Notes: generated by a model from the letters alone, not told the origin. 64,000 nucleotides of DNA from an uncultured Gammaproteobacteria bacterium (GCA_938082545.1 CALKCL010000017.1:62001-126000); one strand, 5' to 3'; positions 36,431-45,871 are shown, counted from the stretch's first letter. Numbers and translations: made by a program.

Positions 36431-36571
36431 CGCATTCCGCGTGGCACTTAATGTTACATCGTAAGCTTAGCCCGAAAAGATAGCCAAACATTTTCATTTA
36501 TTTAAAATATGAGAAAAATGAAGAATGCGCTAATATGATTGCCTGTAGATTTAAGTGATTTAGGAAATACA

Positions 36572-37102
36572 ATGAACTGGACAGCAGCTCTCTTTAACTG
36601 GTCAGCGATGGGCTCAATAGCAGAAGCAACTGCAGCTGTTGCCGTAGTGGTATCGCTCATTTATCTCGGCAAACAAATCCGCCAAAACTCCCGAGCTGTT
36701 CAAGCGACTATTGAGCAAGAAAGCGCCAAACTCATCAACCACAACATGATGACTATTGCCTCATCAGAAGAACTCTCAAGGTTATATTTGCAGGGTGCTG
36801 AAGATTTTGCGAGCCTCACATCTACAGAAAAAGGACGTATGCTAATGCTTGTCACAGGCATTACTCGTACCTTTGAGATGCTTTATAGGCAGTACCAGAC
36901 GGGACATGTCAGCAAAGAAATATGGTCTGGGTACGAATACCTGATGAAGGCTGTAATACAAACAGATTTTTTTACGCATTTCTGGTCTATGAGAGAAAAC
37001 ACCTACAATTCTGAGTTCAAAAACTTTGTAAACAATATCGATATTTCGGATGCGCCAGCGAGACCCAGTTCAATGACTAAGCAAGGCGATAATGAGGCTT
37101 AA
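36572..37102 (+). CDS. Conserved membrane-anchored protein of unknown function
   Basis: A 176-residue protein beginning MNWTAALFNWSAMGSIAE, then one transmembrane segment (AVAVVVSLIYLG) followed by KQIRQNSRAVQA and a helical soluble domain (IWSGYEYLMKAV near 125). This IRQNsraVqa layout is common in small hypothetical proteins of marine bacteria, but no function is known. ATG at 36572 with TTAGGAAA ahead is better than a TTG 33 bases upstream. Confidence 0.65.
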   Translation: MNWTAALFNWSAMGSIAEATAAVAVVVSLIYLGKQIRQNSRAVQATIEQESAKLINHNMMTIASSEELSRLYLQGAEDFASLTSTEKGRMLMLVTGITRTFEMLYRQYQTGHVSKEIWSGYEYLMKAVIQTDFFTHFWSMRENTYNSEFKNFVNNIDISDAPARPSSMTKQGDNEA

Positions 37103-37146
37103 AGAAAATATCCTCAAAGCTATCTAAGAGGCACAAGGAGTCGTGA

Positions 37147-37749
37147 TTGTCGGATTTATTTGAAGACCAGCCTACGTCAATTCCTCTGGCGCATGGCTCT
37201 GCGACTCTCCATCACGATTTCATTAACCACATTGAAGCAGACGACATCTTTAATGTTCTCCAGAAAGACACTCCTTGGAAACAAGATACTATTAATTTTA
37301 AGGGCAATATCAGTCCTATTCCAAGGCTGGCAGCTTGGTATTCCAGGAATGAGAAAACCTACACCTACTCTGGGATTGAAATGTTAGGTAACCCTTACAC
37401 TGTCGTTTTAGATATATTAAATACTAAGGTAGAACGCCTTCTAGGGCATTCGTTTAACAGCGTTCTTCTTAATTATTATAGAAATGGAGGAGACTCAGTC
37501 TCATGGCACGCAGATGACGAAGCTGAACTTGGCGATAACATACACATAGCCTCTGTAAGTCTCGGCGCGACTAGAACATTTCAACTTAAGAGGAAAGACG
37601 GCACAGGAGATACCGTTGCCATAAATCTAACCCACGGGAGCCTCTTATCTATGGAACATCCTATGCAAAAATATTGGCTTCATCAGATACCGAAGAGAAA
37701 AAATATTGCGCAACCACGCATAAATCTGACTTTCAGGTATCTGCCCTAA
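37147..37749 (+). CDS. AlkB-like 2-oxoglutarate/Fe(II) dioxygenase
   Basis: A 200-residue AlkB homologue. The NY-YRNGGDSVSWHADDE box gives the iron-binding His-x-Asp near residue 121, SVSLGATRTF follows, the distal His is in WLHQIPK near 179, and the 2-oxoglutarate Arg pair is in PRINLTFR at the end. Such enzymes remove alkyl groups from DNA or RNA bases by oxidation. The start is TTG with AAGGAGT upstream. Converges on the methyltransferase gene with a 14-base gap. Confidence 0.9.
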   Translation: MSDLFEDQPTSIPLAHGSATLHHDFINHIEADDIFNVLQKDTPWKQDTINFKGNISPIPRLAAWYSRNEKTYTYSGIEMLGNPYTVVLDILNTKVERLLGHSFNSVLLNYYRNGGDSVSWHADDEAELGDNIHIASVSLGATRTFQLKRKDGTGDTVAINLTHGSLLSMEHPMQKYWLHQIPKRKNIAQPRINLTFRYLP

Positions 37750-37763
37750 TATAAGACCTGAGC

Positions 37764-38531
37764 TCACGCAACATTGAGTTGTTCGTTCCTCCCAACTCTC
37801 AGCCCTAGCTTCCAGTTCATCGTCTTTTTTACTTGGGGATCTCCCCATAACCGAGTAAGTTGTCTTTCCAGATCCGGCATAGGATCAGTCTTGTTAACCT
37901 TTATATACTGGGCTACCGATGACCAAGAACTCAGATAGCCGACAAGTTCGATCAGATCCCAGGAAAGGTCTAGATAAAAATCAGGCGCCTGAATGTCGTC
38001 GAATGGGAAAGGAATAGCTTCATACAGTTGATCAACCCATCGACGCTCCGGTGGCCAATAGCCTCCTACAACCTCGTAATAAAACGAACGCACACATTCA
38101 TCAATATCACTTCCCAGTTGTGGCGATGCCGACAAAAAGCTATACGTCCAAGCGGCAATTATACCGCCAGGCTTAAGTACTCGCCTTACTTCTTTATAAA
38201 AGACGTCAAAGTCGAACCAATGTAGTGCCTGTGCGACGGTGACTAGAGATACGGATCTGTCGCAAAAAGGCGCATACTCCGCTTTTGCTTGAGCATAAAG
38301 AATATTACTTGAAAAACTTCGATGACTTAATTGTGAGCCGCTTTGATCTGTGGCTACAATCTTAAAGCGTTGATCAAACTGCATGGCGGCTTGTCCATTG
38401 CCCGTCGCACAATCCCAAATTAAAGAGTCATCATGAAGTTCGTTTGATAAAAACTCGAACAATCTCTCCGGGTATGAAGGCCGAAAACGGCGGTAGATAT
38501 CAGCTTGACTAGACAAATAATCGTTATTCAT
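37764..38531 (-). CDS. Class I SAM-dependent methyltransferase
   Basis: A 255-residue methyltransferase. IWDCATGNGQAAMQF near residue 38 is motif I, ATDQSGSQL the acidic motif II, and VTVAQALHWFDFDVFYKEV near 97 with RVLKPGGIIAAW completes the type 11 core. The AQALHWF pattern is shared with trans-aconitate or ubiquinone-type enzymes, but the substrate is unknown. Confidence 0.88.
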   Translation of the reverse strand: MNNDYLSSQADIYRRFRPSYPERLFEFLSNELHDDSLIWDCATGNGQAAMQFDQRFKIVATDQSGSQLSHRSFSSNILYAQAKAEYAPFCDRSVSLVTVAQALHWFDFDVFYKEVRRVLKPGGIIAAWTYSFLSASPQLGSDIDECVRSFYYEVVGGYWPPERRWVDQLYEAIPFPFDDIQAPDFYLDLSWDLIELVGYLSSWSSVAQYIKVNKTDPMPDLERQLTRLWGDPQVKKTMNWKLGLRVGRNEQLNVA

Positions 38532-38603
38532 AAGGTCACATCAAAAAAGACAATAAAAATAACACAAGTATCATTACAAAATGAGTGAGGAACATAGTTA
38601 TCT

Positions 38604-39173
38604 TTAAATTTCTTCGAGGCTGGAACGGATTGCAGATACAATCTTGGTGTAATTGCCCACCTGACGCAGTGGTTCTGAAAGCTCAACTTGAACCCCCATA
38701 CCAGAGCGACCCCTATTACAGATATTGTTACGGTGCTTGCCTGGAAAGCGATGGTTTTCTGTGCGCACGTCTATCCCTATATTCCTAATGCCCTCTGCAA
38801 TATTTTCAATTAACTTTTGATGCCTCCCACCCAGAAAAACAATTTCCTCGCTATTGTGGCAACCGTGTATTGTGACTATGAAGTCATGAGATTCAACGGC
38901 ACGGATACATGTTGGCTCATCAAAAATATGGCTCGTGATATGAAGCGAGATATAATTTTCATCTACTACTTTATGGCTTTCGAACTGATATAAGCTATGA
39001 TCGTCCCCGGCTATAAGTTCAGATATAGAAGACGTCCCTACTTCAATCACACCGGCGTGAGGCGCTGCAATAAGAAGTGAACCGTTACCTCTCGCGACAA
39101 ATGAGATTGAATAATCAACACCTTCTGTTTCGTTCCTTGCTAGCTCCGCAAAATTTTCATAGGGGTCTGCCAT
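38604..39173 (-). CDS. Poly-gamma-glutamate hydrolase family protein (DUF867)
   Basis: A 189-residue zinc peptidase-like protein. IAAPHAGVIEVGTS near residue 33 and VTIHGCHNSEEIVFLGG near 99 carry the metal-ligand His and Glu of the phage PghP/YmaC family, which cleaves poly-gamma-glutamate. NRGRSGMGVQVELSEPLR near 155 is the C-terminal signature. Such genes are often phage-borne, but no other phage gene lies beside it. It is on the same strand as the dehalogenase-like gene, 27 bases away. Confidence 0.82.
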   Translation of the reverse strand: MADPYENFAELARNETEGVDYSISFVARGNGSLLIAAPHAGVIEVGTSSISELIAGDDHSLYQFESHKVVDENYISLHITSHIFDEPTCIRAVESHDFIVTIHGCHNSEEIVFLGGRHQKLIENIAEGIRNIGIDVRTENHRFPGKHRNNICNRGRSGMGVQVELSEPLRQVGNYTKIVSAIRSSLEEI

Positions 39174-39200
39174 ATTTTTAATCTCCTGATTCCGAAAAAT

Positions 39201-40118
39201 CTAGGTAGACTGAACAAACAATTGAATAAGAGCGCTAACAGCTTCAGGTGCGTCTTCCTGTAAAAAATGCCCTACACCTGGGAGAGTAACTACTGGGCCA
39301 TTCGGCCACAGATCTTTGAAACAACCTACGGTAAAATCAAGCGGCAACGCTCTGTCAGCTTCACCATGAACGTAAATTGCAGGCTTTTCTTTTATACGAC
39401 TTACCGCAGATTCAGTTCTAATAGACTTGAGAAATTCAATTGTCTCACGGTCCGATATACATTGAGGTAAACGAATAGCACCGATACAGTCCTGAGGCGT
39501 GGGAAAGGCCGCTGCATAGGCTCTTATCCAAGTTTCGGTAATATGTTGAGTGCGCTCAAAGCCAATTCTTTTCATCACAGATAAAACGGTGGCATTTAGA
39601 TTACTGACCGTCGGTAGAAATTCTTCCGAGGTTACCCACTGGCTCCAAGGAGACTGAGAAAATTTATTTTCCTTGGCACGACCCCCAACCACAGCATTCA
39701 TGACACACAGCCTTTTGACCCTATCAGGATGACGATACGCGATACTACTTCCAATAGGCCCTCCCCAATCTTGCAGCACAAGGTTAATGTTCTTTAAGTC
39801 TAATTCAAGAACCAAAGCTTCTAAGTTATTGCAATGCTCTTCTATCGTATATCGGGCATTGCTAGGTGTTTCACTCTTTCCGAAGCCCATGTGATCTGCA
39901 ATGATCACCCGCCCCATTTTTTTCAAACTAGGAATAATATTCCGGTATAAGTAGCCCCAAGTAGGCTGGCCATGCACGCAGACAAAAACTTCATCATCAC
40001 AATTTGAATTTTCATCTATGTAATGCATTTTGAATCCAGCGCCATCAAAAAATTTAGGTGCATAAGGCCAAGTCCCTTCAAAATTTTCTTCGGAGCGGAT
40101 CATTTTTTTCTCTTTCAA
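39201..40118 (-). CDS. Haloalkane dehalogenase-like alpha/beta hydrolase
   Basis: A 305-residue alpha/beta hydrolase. HGQPTWGYLYRNIIP near residue 49 is the oxyanion region, LVLQDWGGPIG near 115 gives Asp as nucleophile flanked by the Trp that binds halide in dehalogenases, and LPGVGHFLQEDAPEAV near 280 carries the His. It could be a true dehalogenase or an epoxide hydrolase. The start MKEKKMIRSEENF has a second Met five codons later. Confidence 0.86.
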   Translation of the reverse strand: MKEKKMIRSEENFEGTWPYAPKFFDGAGFKMHYIDENSNCDDEVFVCVHGQPTWGYLYRNIIPSLKKMGRVIIADHMGFGKSETPSNARYTIEEHCNNLEALVLELDLKNINLVLQDWGGPIGSSIAYRHPDRVKRLCVMNAVVGGRAKENKFSQSPWSQWVTSEEFLPTVSNLNATVLSVMKRIGFERTQHITETWIRAYAAAFPTPQDCIGAIRLPQCISDRETIEFLKSIRTESAVSRIKEKPAIYVHGEADRALPLDFTVGCFKDLWPNGPVVTLPGVGHFLQEDAPEAVSALIQLFVQST

Positions 40119-40341
40119 TTTATATGATAGATAAGTTCAGGTTTTGTATTATGCCTATAGTTTTCATGGTCAGCTATTTAGCATGAAGAAATATAGTTTC
40201 TGCTTGCAATAAGGTATCTACATAATTAAATCCAAAACAGTGCCAAGGCGTTGTTACCATTGCTTAGAAGAACAGTCGTTCTATACAGGGTCACCGAATA
40301 AACGTTAAAGTACTAATAAACAATCTAATCAAGGAAACCTC

Positions 40342-41706
40342 ATGGCCAAAAAATCTCAATTAAATATTATATTTAAACATATCTTAATTAATGCGTGCTT
40401 AGTCATTTTAGCTAGCGTATTTACCTTCCACGTTTCTGCGGAGACTTATACCGTCTGGGGGACAACTAAAGGCAGCGGCACTGGGACTACTGGTTCGGGA
40501 ACGTCATACGATTGCTCTGGTAATGCTGGTGGTTTTGGTACGGTGTCGCGAGATTTATGGTCCGTCGACTCCTCCACAGGGGCTGCCACGTCTCTAGCGA
40601 GTTTCGATACCGCTGGGTGTGCTGGGCTAACCGATTCAGGAGTAAATTTTCAAAGTGGTTCATATCTTGATAAAAACACGGGAAATTTTTACGCACTTCA
40701 GACCAACAACACATTTAAAGTTTATAGTGGCAAAGATGGTTCATTAGTTGAGACCACTGCTGCGCCAACACTGACTAATGTGTCTTTACTAGGCTTGTCT
40801 CATACCGGCGTGGGTAAAATTGTCGGGAATGACGGCAAAAAGTTGTTTGAGAAAAAAGCGGATGGCAGTATGCATATAGGAGAAAATTCTCTTGTCACCA
40901 TAGAAACGGGTGGACAACAGTTACTCTATGCAACAAATGCTACGGGGAGCCAAATCGACATCAACATCAAAAGTGGCACTAATCTATTGATTGGTGGTAC
41001 CAACGTTTTAACATCTATAAATCAGAGCAATACCAATATATCGACAAACGCCAGTAATATATCGACAAACACCACCGGTATATCCAAAAACACCACCGGT
41101 ATATCCAACCTGAATAAAACAATGCGCAAACAAAATGCCAGGTCGGTTGCACTAAGTGCTGCGCTAACATCGTTGCCTACTCAAGGCGGCGATGGCAGTC
41201 ATACATGTGGTGTCGGCTCTGGTGTTCGTGGTTCTTATTCTGCGATGGCAATCGGCTGTGCAGCCGATCTATCCAGCTTTGGCTTCTCTGATAAACTTCC
41301 TCAGTTTCTGCAGAACGCGTCTGTTAATGCGGGGACCTCTTTTTTGACACATGACGATCCCGACTATACTTTCAAAGCTGGCATGAGCTTCAGTTTTGGG
41401 AAATCACAATCCAAAGTCAGCACCTCGGGTCAAGGCGTCGAGATGAACCGAAGACTCGCAGTAGTTGAACAAAAGAGCCAACGCATCTCAAACAGACATG
41501 CAGAGGCTATTAAGAAAGTGCAAAGAGATAACTTGAGACTATTAGCTAAAGTAAACACCTTAAGCCATGCCAAAGACGAATTGTTGGCATTACGCGCTGA
41601 AGTGAATGAGCTCAAATCTGATAAAGCGGAAATGCTTTTAATGAAAGAGCAACTTGCGCAATTAACCGCGTTACTCGCTGGCTCTGATTTGGTTGCTGCC
41701 AAATAA
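40342..41706 (+). CDS. Trimeric-autotransporter-like adhesin with YadA-type anchor and coiled-coil tail
   Basis: A 454-residue surface protein. Residues 1-33 form a signal peptide ending HVSA-E. The next 200 are Gly/Ser/Thr-rich and contain two Cys, like small cell-surface heads. Residues 231-260 are heptads (NISTNAS, NISTNTT, GISKNTT) of a trimeric stalk. Residues about 261-353 match a YadA anchor (ARSVALSAALTSLP, GSGVRGSYSAMAIGCAADL, AGMSFSFG) with two Cys. Unlike YadA, about 100 residues follow, mostly coiled coil, ending KEQLAQLTALLAG. A hairpin terminator follows. The same C-terminus is found in the gene at 50898. Confidence 0.78.
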   Translation: MAKKSQLNIIFKHILINACLVILASVFTFHVSAETYTVWGTTKGSGTGTTGSGTSYDCSGNAGGFGTVSRDLWSVDSSTGAATSLASFDTAGCAGLTDSGVNFQSGSYLDKNTGNFYALQTNNTFKVYSGKDGSLVETTAAPTLTNVSLLGLSHTGVGKIVGNDGKKLFEKKADGSMHIGENSLVTIETGGQQLLYATNATGSQIDINIKSGTNLLIGGTNVLTSINQSNTNISTNASNISTNTTGISKNTTGISNLNKTMRKQNARSVALSAALTSLPTQGGDGSHTCGVGSGVRGSYSAMAIGCAADLSSFGFSDKLPQFLQNASVNAGTSFLTHDDPDYTFKAGMSFSFGKSQSKVSTSGQGVEMNRRLAVVEQKSQRISNRHAEAIKKVQRDNLRLLAKVNTLSHAKDELLALRAEVNELKSDKAEMLLMKEQLAQLTALLAGSDLVAAK

Positions 41707-41724
41707 TCTATCTAGGATTGTTAC

Positions 41725-41754
41725 AGACTGCCCTAAGCTTATTTAAGGCAGTCT
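41725..41754. terminator. Hairpin terminator after the first adhesin gene
   Basis: A 12-bp stem with one mismatch (AGACTGCCCTAA with TTAAGGCAGTCT) closes a 6-base loop, followed on the plus strand by ATTTTC. It lies 19 bases after the adhesin stop and could also stop leftward reading from the relic beyond. Confidence 0.78.
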
Positions 41755-41839
41755 ATTTTCATCTCTCGTCAACTAGCCATCTTCTCTAGAGTCAGAGCAC
41801 TTCTAACTAAGTTTTTAGCGCATTAATTTTAGTTTCATA

Positions 41840-42088
41840 TTAATGGTCAAGTTGGCATGTGCCTCCAATGCTTTGAAGACCTGTCGCATAAACCAAACGA
41901 CCGTATCCCATGTATATAACCGCCCTCCAGCCTAATGCCATGATTTAGGGCTGCGTATAATGTTCTTTCATTTGGCCGAATAAGGCACTTGATGCCTTAA
42001 TATGATCTCCAGCCAGCACGTCTGCAAATCGAATAGCCGCTTTCTCAGCTTCCGAAAACAGTGCACTTTCTTCAAAACCAGAAAAGCT
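41840..42088 (-). pseudogene. Carboxymuconolactone decarboxylase-like (AhpD-type) gene remnant
   Basis: On the minus strand, one frame reads EESALFSEAEKAAIRFAD, then SSALFGQMKEHYTQP, an in-frame TAA, and MALGWRAVIYMGYGRLVYAT with GGTCQLDH and a final TAA. This is the C-terminal half of a carboxymuconolactone decarboxylase-family protein. A TGA lies in frame just before the segment, and no N-terminal half with the catalytic Cys pair is seen. One internal stop and missing start show it is decayed. The rest of the 600-base gap to the MerC-like gene shows nothing recognised. Confidence 0.7.
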
Positions 42089-42324
42089 TCAATCGTCACG
42101 TTTAGATATCTTGCTTAATCACTCGGGCTAGGACTATTCAGTAAGTGAATTAGTTTAGATTTTGGACATTTTTTAGATTTTTTTCAGGCTACCCTAGCCA
42201 CCTTGGGAAACCTGTCAGACGGTGTGACTATCAAATTCCCACACACTACATCACGAGACTCGTCAGTCCGAACAAGATTGCTTAAATAACAATAAAAAGG
42301 CATTAAATACTCTCAACTCCTCCG

Positions 42325-42732
42325 CTAAGAGCTATTCTCATGACAAGCACAATTCAACTTGACGCAGATCTGATGGTTTTTGAAGTGCGCGTAGGCAACG
42401 ATAGTTGAACCCACCAAAGTTAAGCTTTTTTCTCCAAATCCCCCTAAAAAGTTTTCACCCAAAGACACTGCAAAAACTAATAGAGACAATCCGACTAACC
42501 CTATAAAAAAAAAGGAAGTAGCTTGGTGGTTTTTATATCCAAGAGCCAAAGCTAGCACACTGACAGGGACTGCTATCATAAGTAACGATATGTGCACCAG
42601 TTCATTTTCGTAAGAAATTGGAAAAAAGGAGGACACAAAAATGAGGATAGTGGGAGCCGCGAAGCAATGAACAACGCATATTAAAGAAACCACTACAGCT
42701 AATTTATCTGAATTTAATTGAGTTTTTATCAT
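42325..42732 (-). CDS. MerC-domain membrane protein
   Basis: A 135-residue protein with four hydrophobic segments. VSLICVVHCFAAPTIL near residue 18 carries the VHC of the MerC family and CVKLNCACHENSS ends the chain with three more Cys, so it probably binds a soft metal. MerC homologues were first described in mercury transport. Here it is the last gene of a zinc-type uptake unit, 21 bases after the permease, so a zinc or related metal role is more likely than mercury resistance. Confidence 0.78.
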   Translation of the reverse strand: MIKTQLNSDKLAVVVSLICVVHCFAAPTILIFVSSFFPISYENELVHISLLMIAVPVSVLALALGYKNHQATSFFFIGLVGLSLLVFAVSLGENFLGGFGEKSLTLVGSTIVAYAHFKNHQICVKLNCACHENSS

Positions 42733-42753
42733 TGTGAAATTATAGGCAAAACG

Positions 42754-43518
42754 CTAAGTAGTCGTTTTACAAATAAAGAACCTCCTGCTAGTAACAAACG
42801 CTATGGTAACTAAAACAAAACTAACAACCATCACCGGTCCTGACGGGTAATCAATAAAGATGGAAAACGCCATACCCAATAGCACAGACGTCATACCACA
42901 ACTCCAGGCGACGACGTGCGGACGTCTTGTACCTAACGCAGCTAGCGCAGGTAAAATGAGACTTGAAAAAACAAGATAGACACCTACTAGCTGGACTGAA
43001 GAAGTCAGAGCAAGTGCAAAAATTAAATAGAAACCAATCCCAGTTCGAATTTTTGGATAAGAAAACCAGATAGCTAAGATGGATAGATAGATAAAGCCAT
43101 GAGCTAATACGTGTTCCCACGTCACAAATAAAACTTGTCCTCCAAGTAGATGTGTAAGATCTTCACCTCCATGTGTGCTTCCGGCGAGTACGAGCAATAC
43201 AGTAGAAGCGGCGAGAACAAAAGAGACACCAATAATCGCTTCTAAATTATCGCGGGCAACTGTTTCCATCTTGTGAAAAAAAACACCTGCAATGACCGCC
43301 AAAGACAGTGCTATAGCTTGAACTATAAGAGCTGAGGGATCATCAAAGATAATCTCCGCGACTATTACACCCAACCCAGCGATCTGAGCAATAGCTAAAT
43401 CGATAAAAATGATACCGCGTCGTACCACCTCGATTCCGAGCGGAGCATGTGTTAGGGCAATCATAAGACCCGCGACTAGCGCGGGTCCCACAATTATCCA
43501 GATTTCACTAAAGTGCAC
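42754..43518 (-). CDS. znuB: Zinc/metal ABC transporter permease
   Basis: A 254-residue ABC-3 type permease with eight or so helices. HAPLGIEVVRRGIIFIDLAIAQ near residue 24 and DNLEAIIGVSFV near 90 match the ZnuB/MntB family, and GVYLVFSSLILPALAALGTR follows. It should pair with an ATPase that is not in this window. It overlaps the binding-protein gene by 11 bases. Symbol by analogy; manganese or another metal cannot be excluded. Confidence 0.85.
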   Translation of the reverse strand: MHFSEIWIIVGPALVAGLMIALTHAPLGIEVVRRGIIFIDLAIAQIAGLGVIVAEIIFDDPSALIVQAIALSLAVIAGVFFHKMETVARDNLEAIIGVSFVLAASTVLLVLAGSTHGGEDLTHLLGGQVLFVTWEHVLAHGFIYLSILAIWFSYPKIRTGIGFYLIFALALTSSVQLVGVYLVFSSLILPALAALGTRRPHVVAWSCGMTSVLLGMAFSIFIDYPSGPVMVVSFVLVTIAFVTSRRFFICKTTT

Positions 43519-44419
43519 TTTTTAGAATCGCCAAAGATCGGTCAAAAAGAGCGAATAAATCGCCACTGTTGTCATCACCATCTACGGTGTAAGGGATGAT
43601 CACGTTTTTGATTTTGGTCTTTGATGTTATCCAGTCTATGCCTCTATCAGACTCGTAGGGAGCGCGGATAATCGCCCGCACATTTTTAGAACCTACAGAC
43701 TCTAATATTTTAGCTAAATGCGAGGATGTAGGAGGAAGGCCAGGTCTCGGTTCAAGACTTGCCACTTCTTCTAACCCAAAGAACTTGATCAGATAGGACA
43801 AAGACTTATGCTTGGTCATGACTTGCATCCCCTTTAGCTGCTTACCTTCTTCAAGCCACCGAGCTATCGCCGTATTCAGCTTAGTTTCAAACTGCGCGAA
43901 CCGCAGCTTGTAAAAGTCTGAATTTCCTTCATCTATCAGGACCAGTCGATTCAAGAGTTCTTTACCCACCAAAAGTAAGTTTCGTGGATCAAGATGAATG
44001 TGTGGATTCCCATCGGGATGAATATCTCCTAAACTACGGTCGATCACAGTAGGAATCTCTAATAACGGCACATACTGATATGCCATCACGTTACCTACTG
44101 CACCGCGCTGTACATCGGCGCCGGCTCTCTCCAGCAACAATGGTAGCCAACCAATCTCTAAGTCGGCCCCCGAGCAGACGATCAGATCCGCTCTTCTTAC
44201 CTTCGATATTAAACTTGGACGAGCTTTGATAAAGTGAGGGTCTTGCCGAGCATGAGTTGCAGAGAAAGTTTTCACTTTATCACCGCCAATCTCTGATGCT
44301 AAAGACGCCCACTCAGGCTCGCAAGCGAAAACTTCTAGGGCAGCCATCGCATTAGAAGAAGCACAGCATAAAAATGCTGCGCTCATCATTAACAGGCCTC
44401 TACTGAGGAAATATCTCAC
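43508..44419 (-). CDS. znuA: Zinc/metal ABC transporter substrate-binding protein
   Basis: A 303-residue cluster A-I binding protein. A signal peptide ends near SNAMA-A; ATHARQDPHFIKARPSL near residue 58, HIHLDPRN near 138 and TKHKSLSYLIKFFGL near 203 carry the three likely metal His. ICSGADLEIGWLPLLL is typical. No His-rich loop like that of Escherichia coli ZnuA is present. The start is GTG, overlapping the porin stop (TAGTG). A later ATG pair would give a shorter signal sequence. Confidence 0.85.
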   Translation of the reverse strand: MRYFLSRGLLMMSAAFLCCASSNAMAALEVFACEPEWASLASEIGGDKVKTFSATHARQDPHFIKARPSLISKVRRADLIVCSGADLEIGWLPLLLERAGADVQRGAVGNVMAYQYVPLLEIPTVIDRSLGDIHPDGNPHIHLDPRNLLLVGKELLNRLVLIDEGNSDFYKLRFAQFETKLNTAIARWLEEGKQLKGMQVMTKHKSLSYLIKFFGLEEVASLEPRPGLPPTSSHLAKILESVGSKNVRAIIRAPYESDRGIDWITSKTKIKNVIIPYTVDGDDNSGDLFALFDRSLAILKSAL

Positions 44420-45795
44420 TAGTACTTATGAGCAGCGTGTGCGCCAATACTCATAATATACTGAAGCATGATCTGATCATCACCCTGGCCACTAGCAAGC
44501 TCCTCTCTGTTATATTGCAATCTTACACGACTAAACTCACTATTCGTCCAATCGAACATCGCCGTGTACGCTTTAGGGTTATAACCTTCCCCATCTAAAT
44601 GGCTACCGATCAACCCTGTAGGCACGTCTGCCGCGTTTAGTTGGCTATATCGCGCGCCAAAACGCCAGTTACGAGCAAACTTGTAAGTCGCCTGCGTATA
44701 CCAGCCTTCGGACGAATCATCCATCAAGACACTGTCTGCTCCAGACTCAGCATCAGAATAAAAACCGTCTTCTTCTTTCCAGAAGAATTCGCCTTGTAAG
44801 GCAAACTCTTGGTTGGTCGCATTTCCTGTAGGAGCCCAAGTGTATCGGGCATCAGCTATATACAAATCAGTATCGCCGACATAGCTCACTAGTTCATGGT
44901 TACTTTCTCTACCCGTAGTGGACTTACCAGATAGTACAGAACCACCCAATCTCCAGCTTTGATTTTCACCTATGTCACCGCCAGTTCGAGCATAAGCAGT
45001 CCAAGCATCGATGCCTTCGCCATCACTACCACCAAAAGGGTAATCATCACCCCGGAACAGACCACCACCAATTTCCGCATAGAAATCCGTTGGCAACACA
45101 TAAGTAGCCTGCAGGCCATCGTCGTTGTAACCGCCGTCTAAGAACACTCTGTATGGTAGTGGTCGATCGGTAAAATCATCTGTATGTGTGTGATGCTCAT
45201 TCAGGTAACCGATAGTAGCTAAGAATCTACCCGCTTTAATGCTAGCGCCAGTGGGCAAACCAAGACCAGGCATAGTCTGAATGAAGGCCTCTTCGAGCTC
45301 AATTTCCGTCTTCCCTTCATGCTTCACTATTGCCGCTGTTAAGCTTCCAAAGAATTTATCATCAATACTTGATGAGAAAGTCAGTTCAGTATGATCAATA
45401 GCAAATCCTTCTCCGCCTCGCTCACCTTCATGCCCGACAGCAAATCCTGCGATTTCGCCCTCGGCTGTTTCATGTTGCGTGTATTGGCCATTGAATATTA
45501 GCCCAATGGATGGATTGAAAAGGTTCTTTTTGATTTGGCGGCGATTAGTGGCAGGACGTATTGGAGCTACTGCTATTATTTCGTCAGAGCTCGCCTCAGA
45601 TTTTGCAGCAACTTTTGCGACCGCTACTTCTTCCAGTTTTGCTTCTAACAGTAAAATACGCTCTTCATGAGCTGCTTTCATCGCAGCTATTTCCGCACGT
45701 AGTAATTCAACTTCTTGATCGGAGGCTGCCCACAAAGGCGAGCTACCGAGTATGACGAGCAGACACGTTAGTACTGCAAATTTAATTCTTAACAT
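44419..45795 (-). CDS. Zinc-regulated outer-membrane porin-like protein
   Basis: A 458-residue protein with signal peptide (cleavage near SSPLWA-A), an N-terminal coiled coil (VELLRAEIAAMKAAHEERI and on to about 75), then a beta-barrel rich in alternating aromatics. GYLNEHHTHTDDFTDRPLPY near residue 195 and the final GAHAAHKY are His-rich, fitting metal capture. Similar barrels beside ZnuA homologues are annotated as zinc-regulated outer-membrane receptors; no plug domain or TonB box is seen, so a porin is more apt. First of the porin-znuA-znuB-merC unit. Confidence 0.75.
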   Translation of the reverse strand: MLRIKFAVLTCLLVILGSSPLWAASDQEVELLRAEIAAMKAAHEERILLLEAKLEEVAVAKVAAKSEASSDEIIAVAPIRPATNRRQIKKNLFNPSIGLIFNGQYTQHETAEGEIAGFAVGHEGERGGEGFAIDHTELTFSSSIDDKFFGSLTAAIVKHEGKTEIELEEAFIQTMPGLGLPTGASIKAGRFLATIGYLNEHHTHTDDFTDRPLPYRVFLDGGYNDDGLQATYVLPTDFYAEIGGGLFRGDDYPFGGSDGEGIDAWTAYARTGGDIGENQSWRLGGSVLSGKSTTGRESNHELVSYVGDTDLYIADARYTWAPTGNATNQEFALQGEFFWKEEDGFYSDAESGADSVLMDDSSEGWYTQATYKFARNWRFGARYSQLNAADVPTGLIGSHLDGEGYNPKAYTAMFDWTNSEFSRVRLQYNREELASGQGDDQIMLQYIMSIGAHAAHKY

Positions 45796-45871
45796 ATTAG
45801 TTCCCTACATAATTAAACGTACTAGCACAGTTAAGCGCTAGCAATTATTCAAAATGAATTAGCTATGAGTA

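Noticed and set aside
38604-39173. DUF867 gene considered as evidence of a prophage
   Set aside because: The family is often phage-borne, but no phage structural, lysis or integrase gene lies nearby.
41033-41110. Short direct repeats considered as a CRISPR array
   Set aside because: Units are 21-24 bp in frame, encode heptads of the adhesin stalk, and there are no spacers.
42325-42732. MerC-like gene considered as part of a mercury resistance operon
   Set aside because: No merA, merT, merP or merR is present; the neighbours are zinc-type transport genes.
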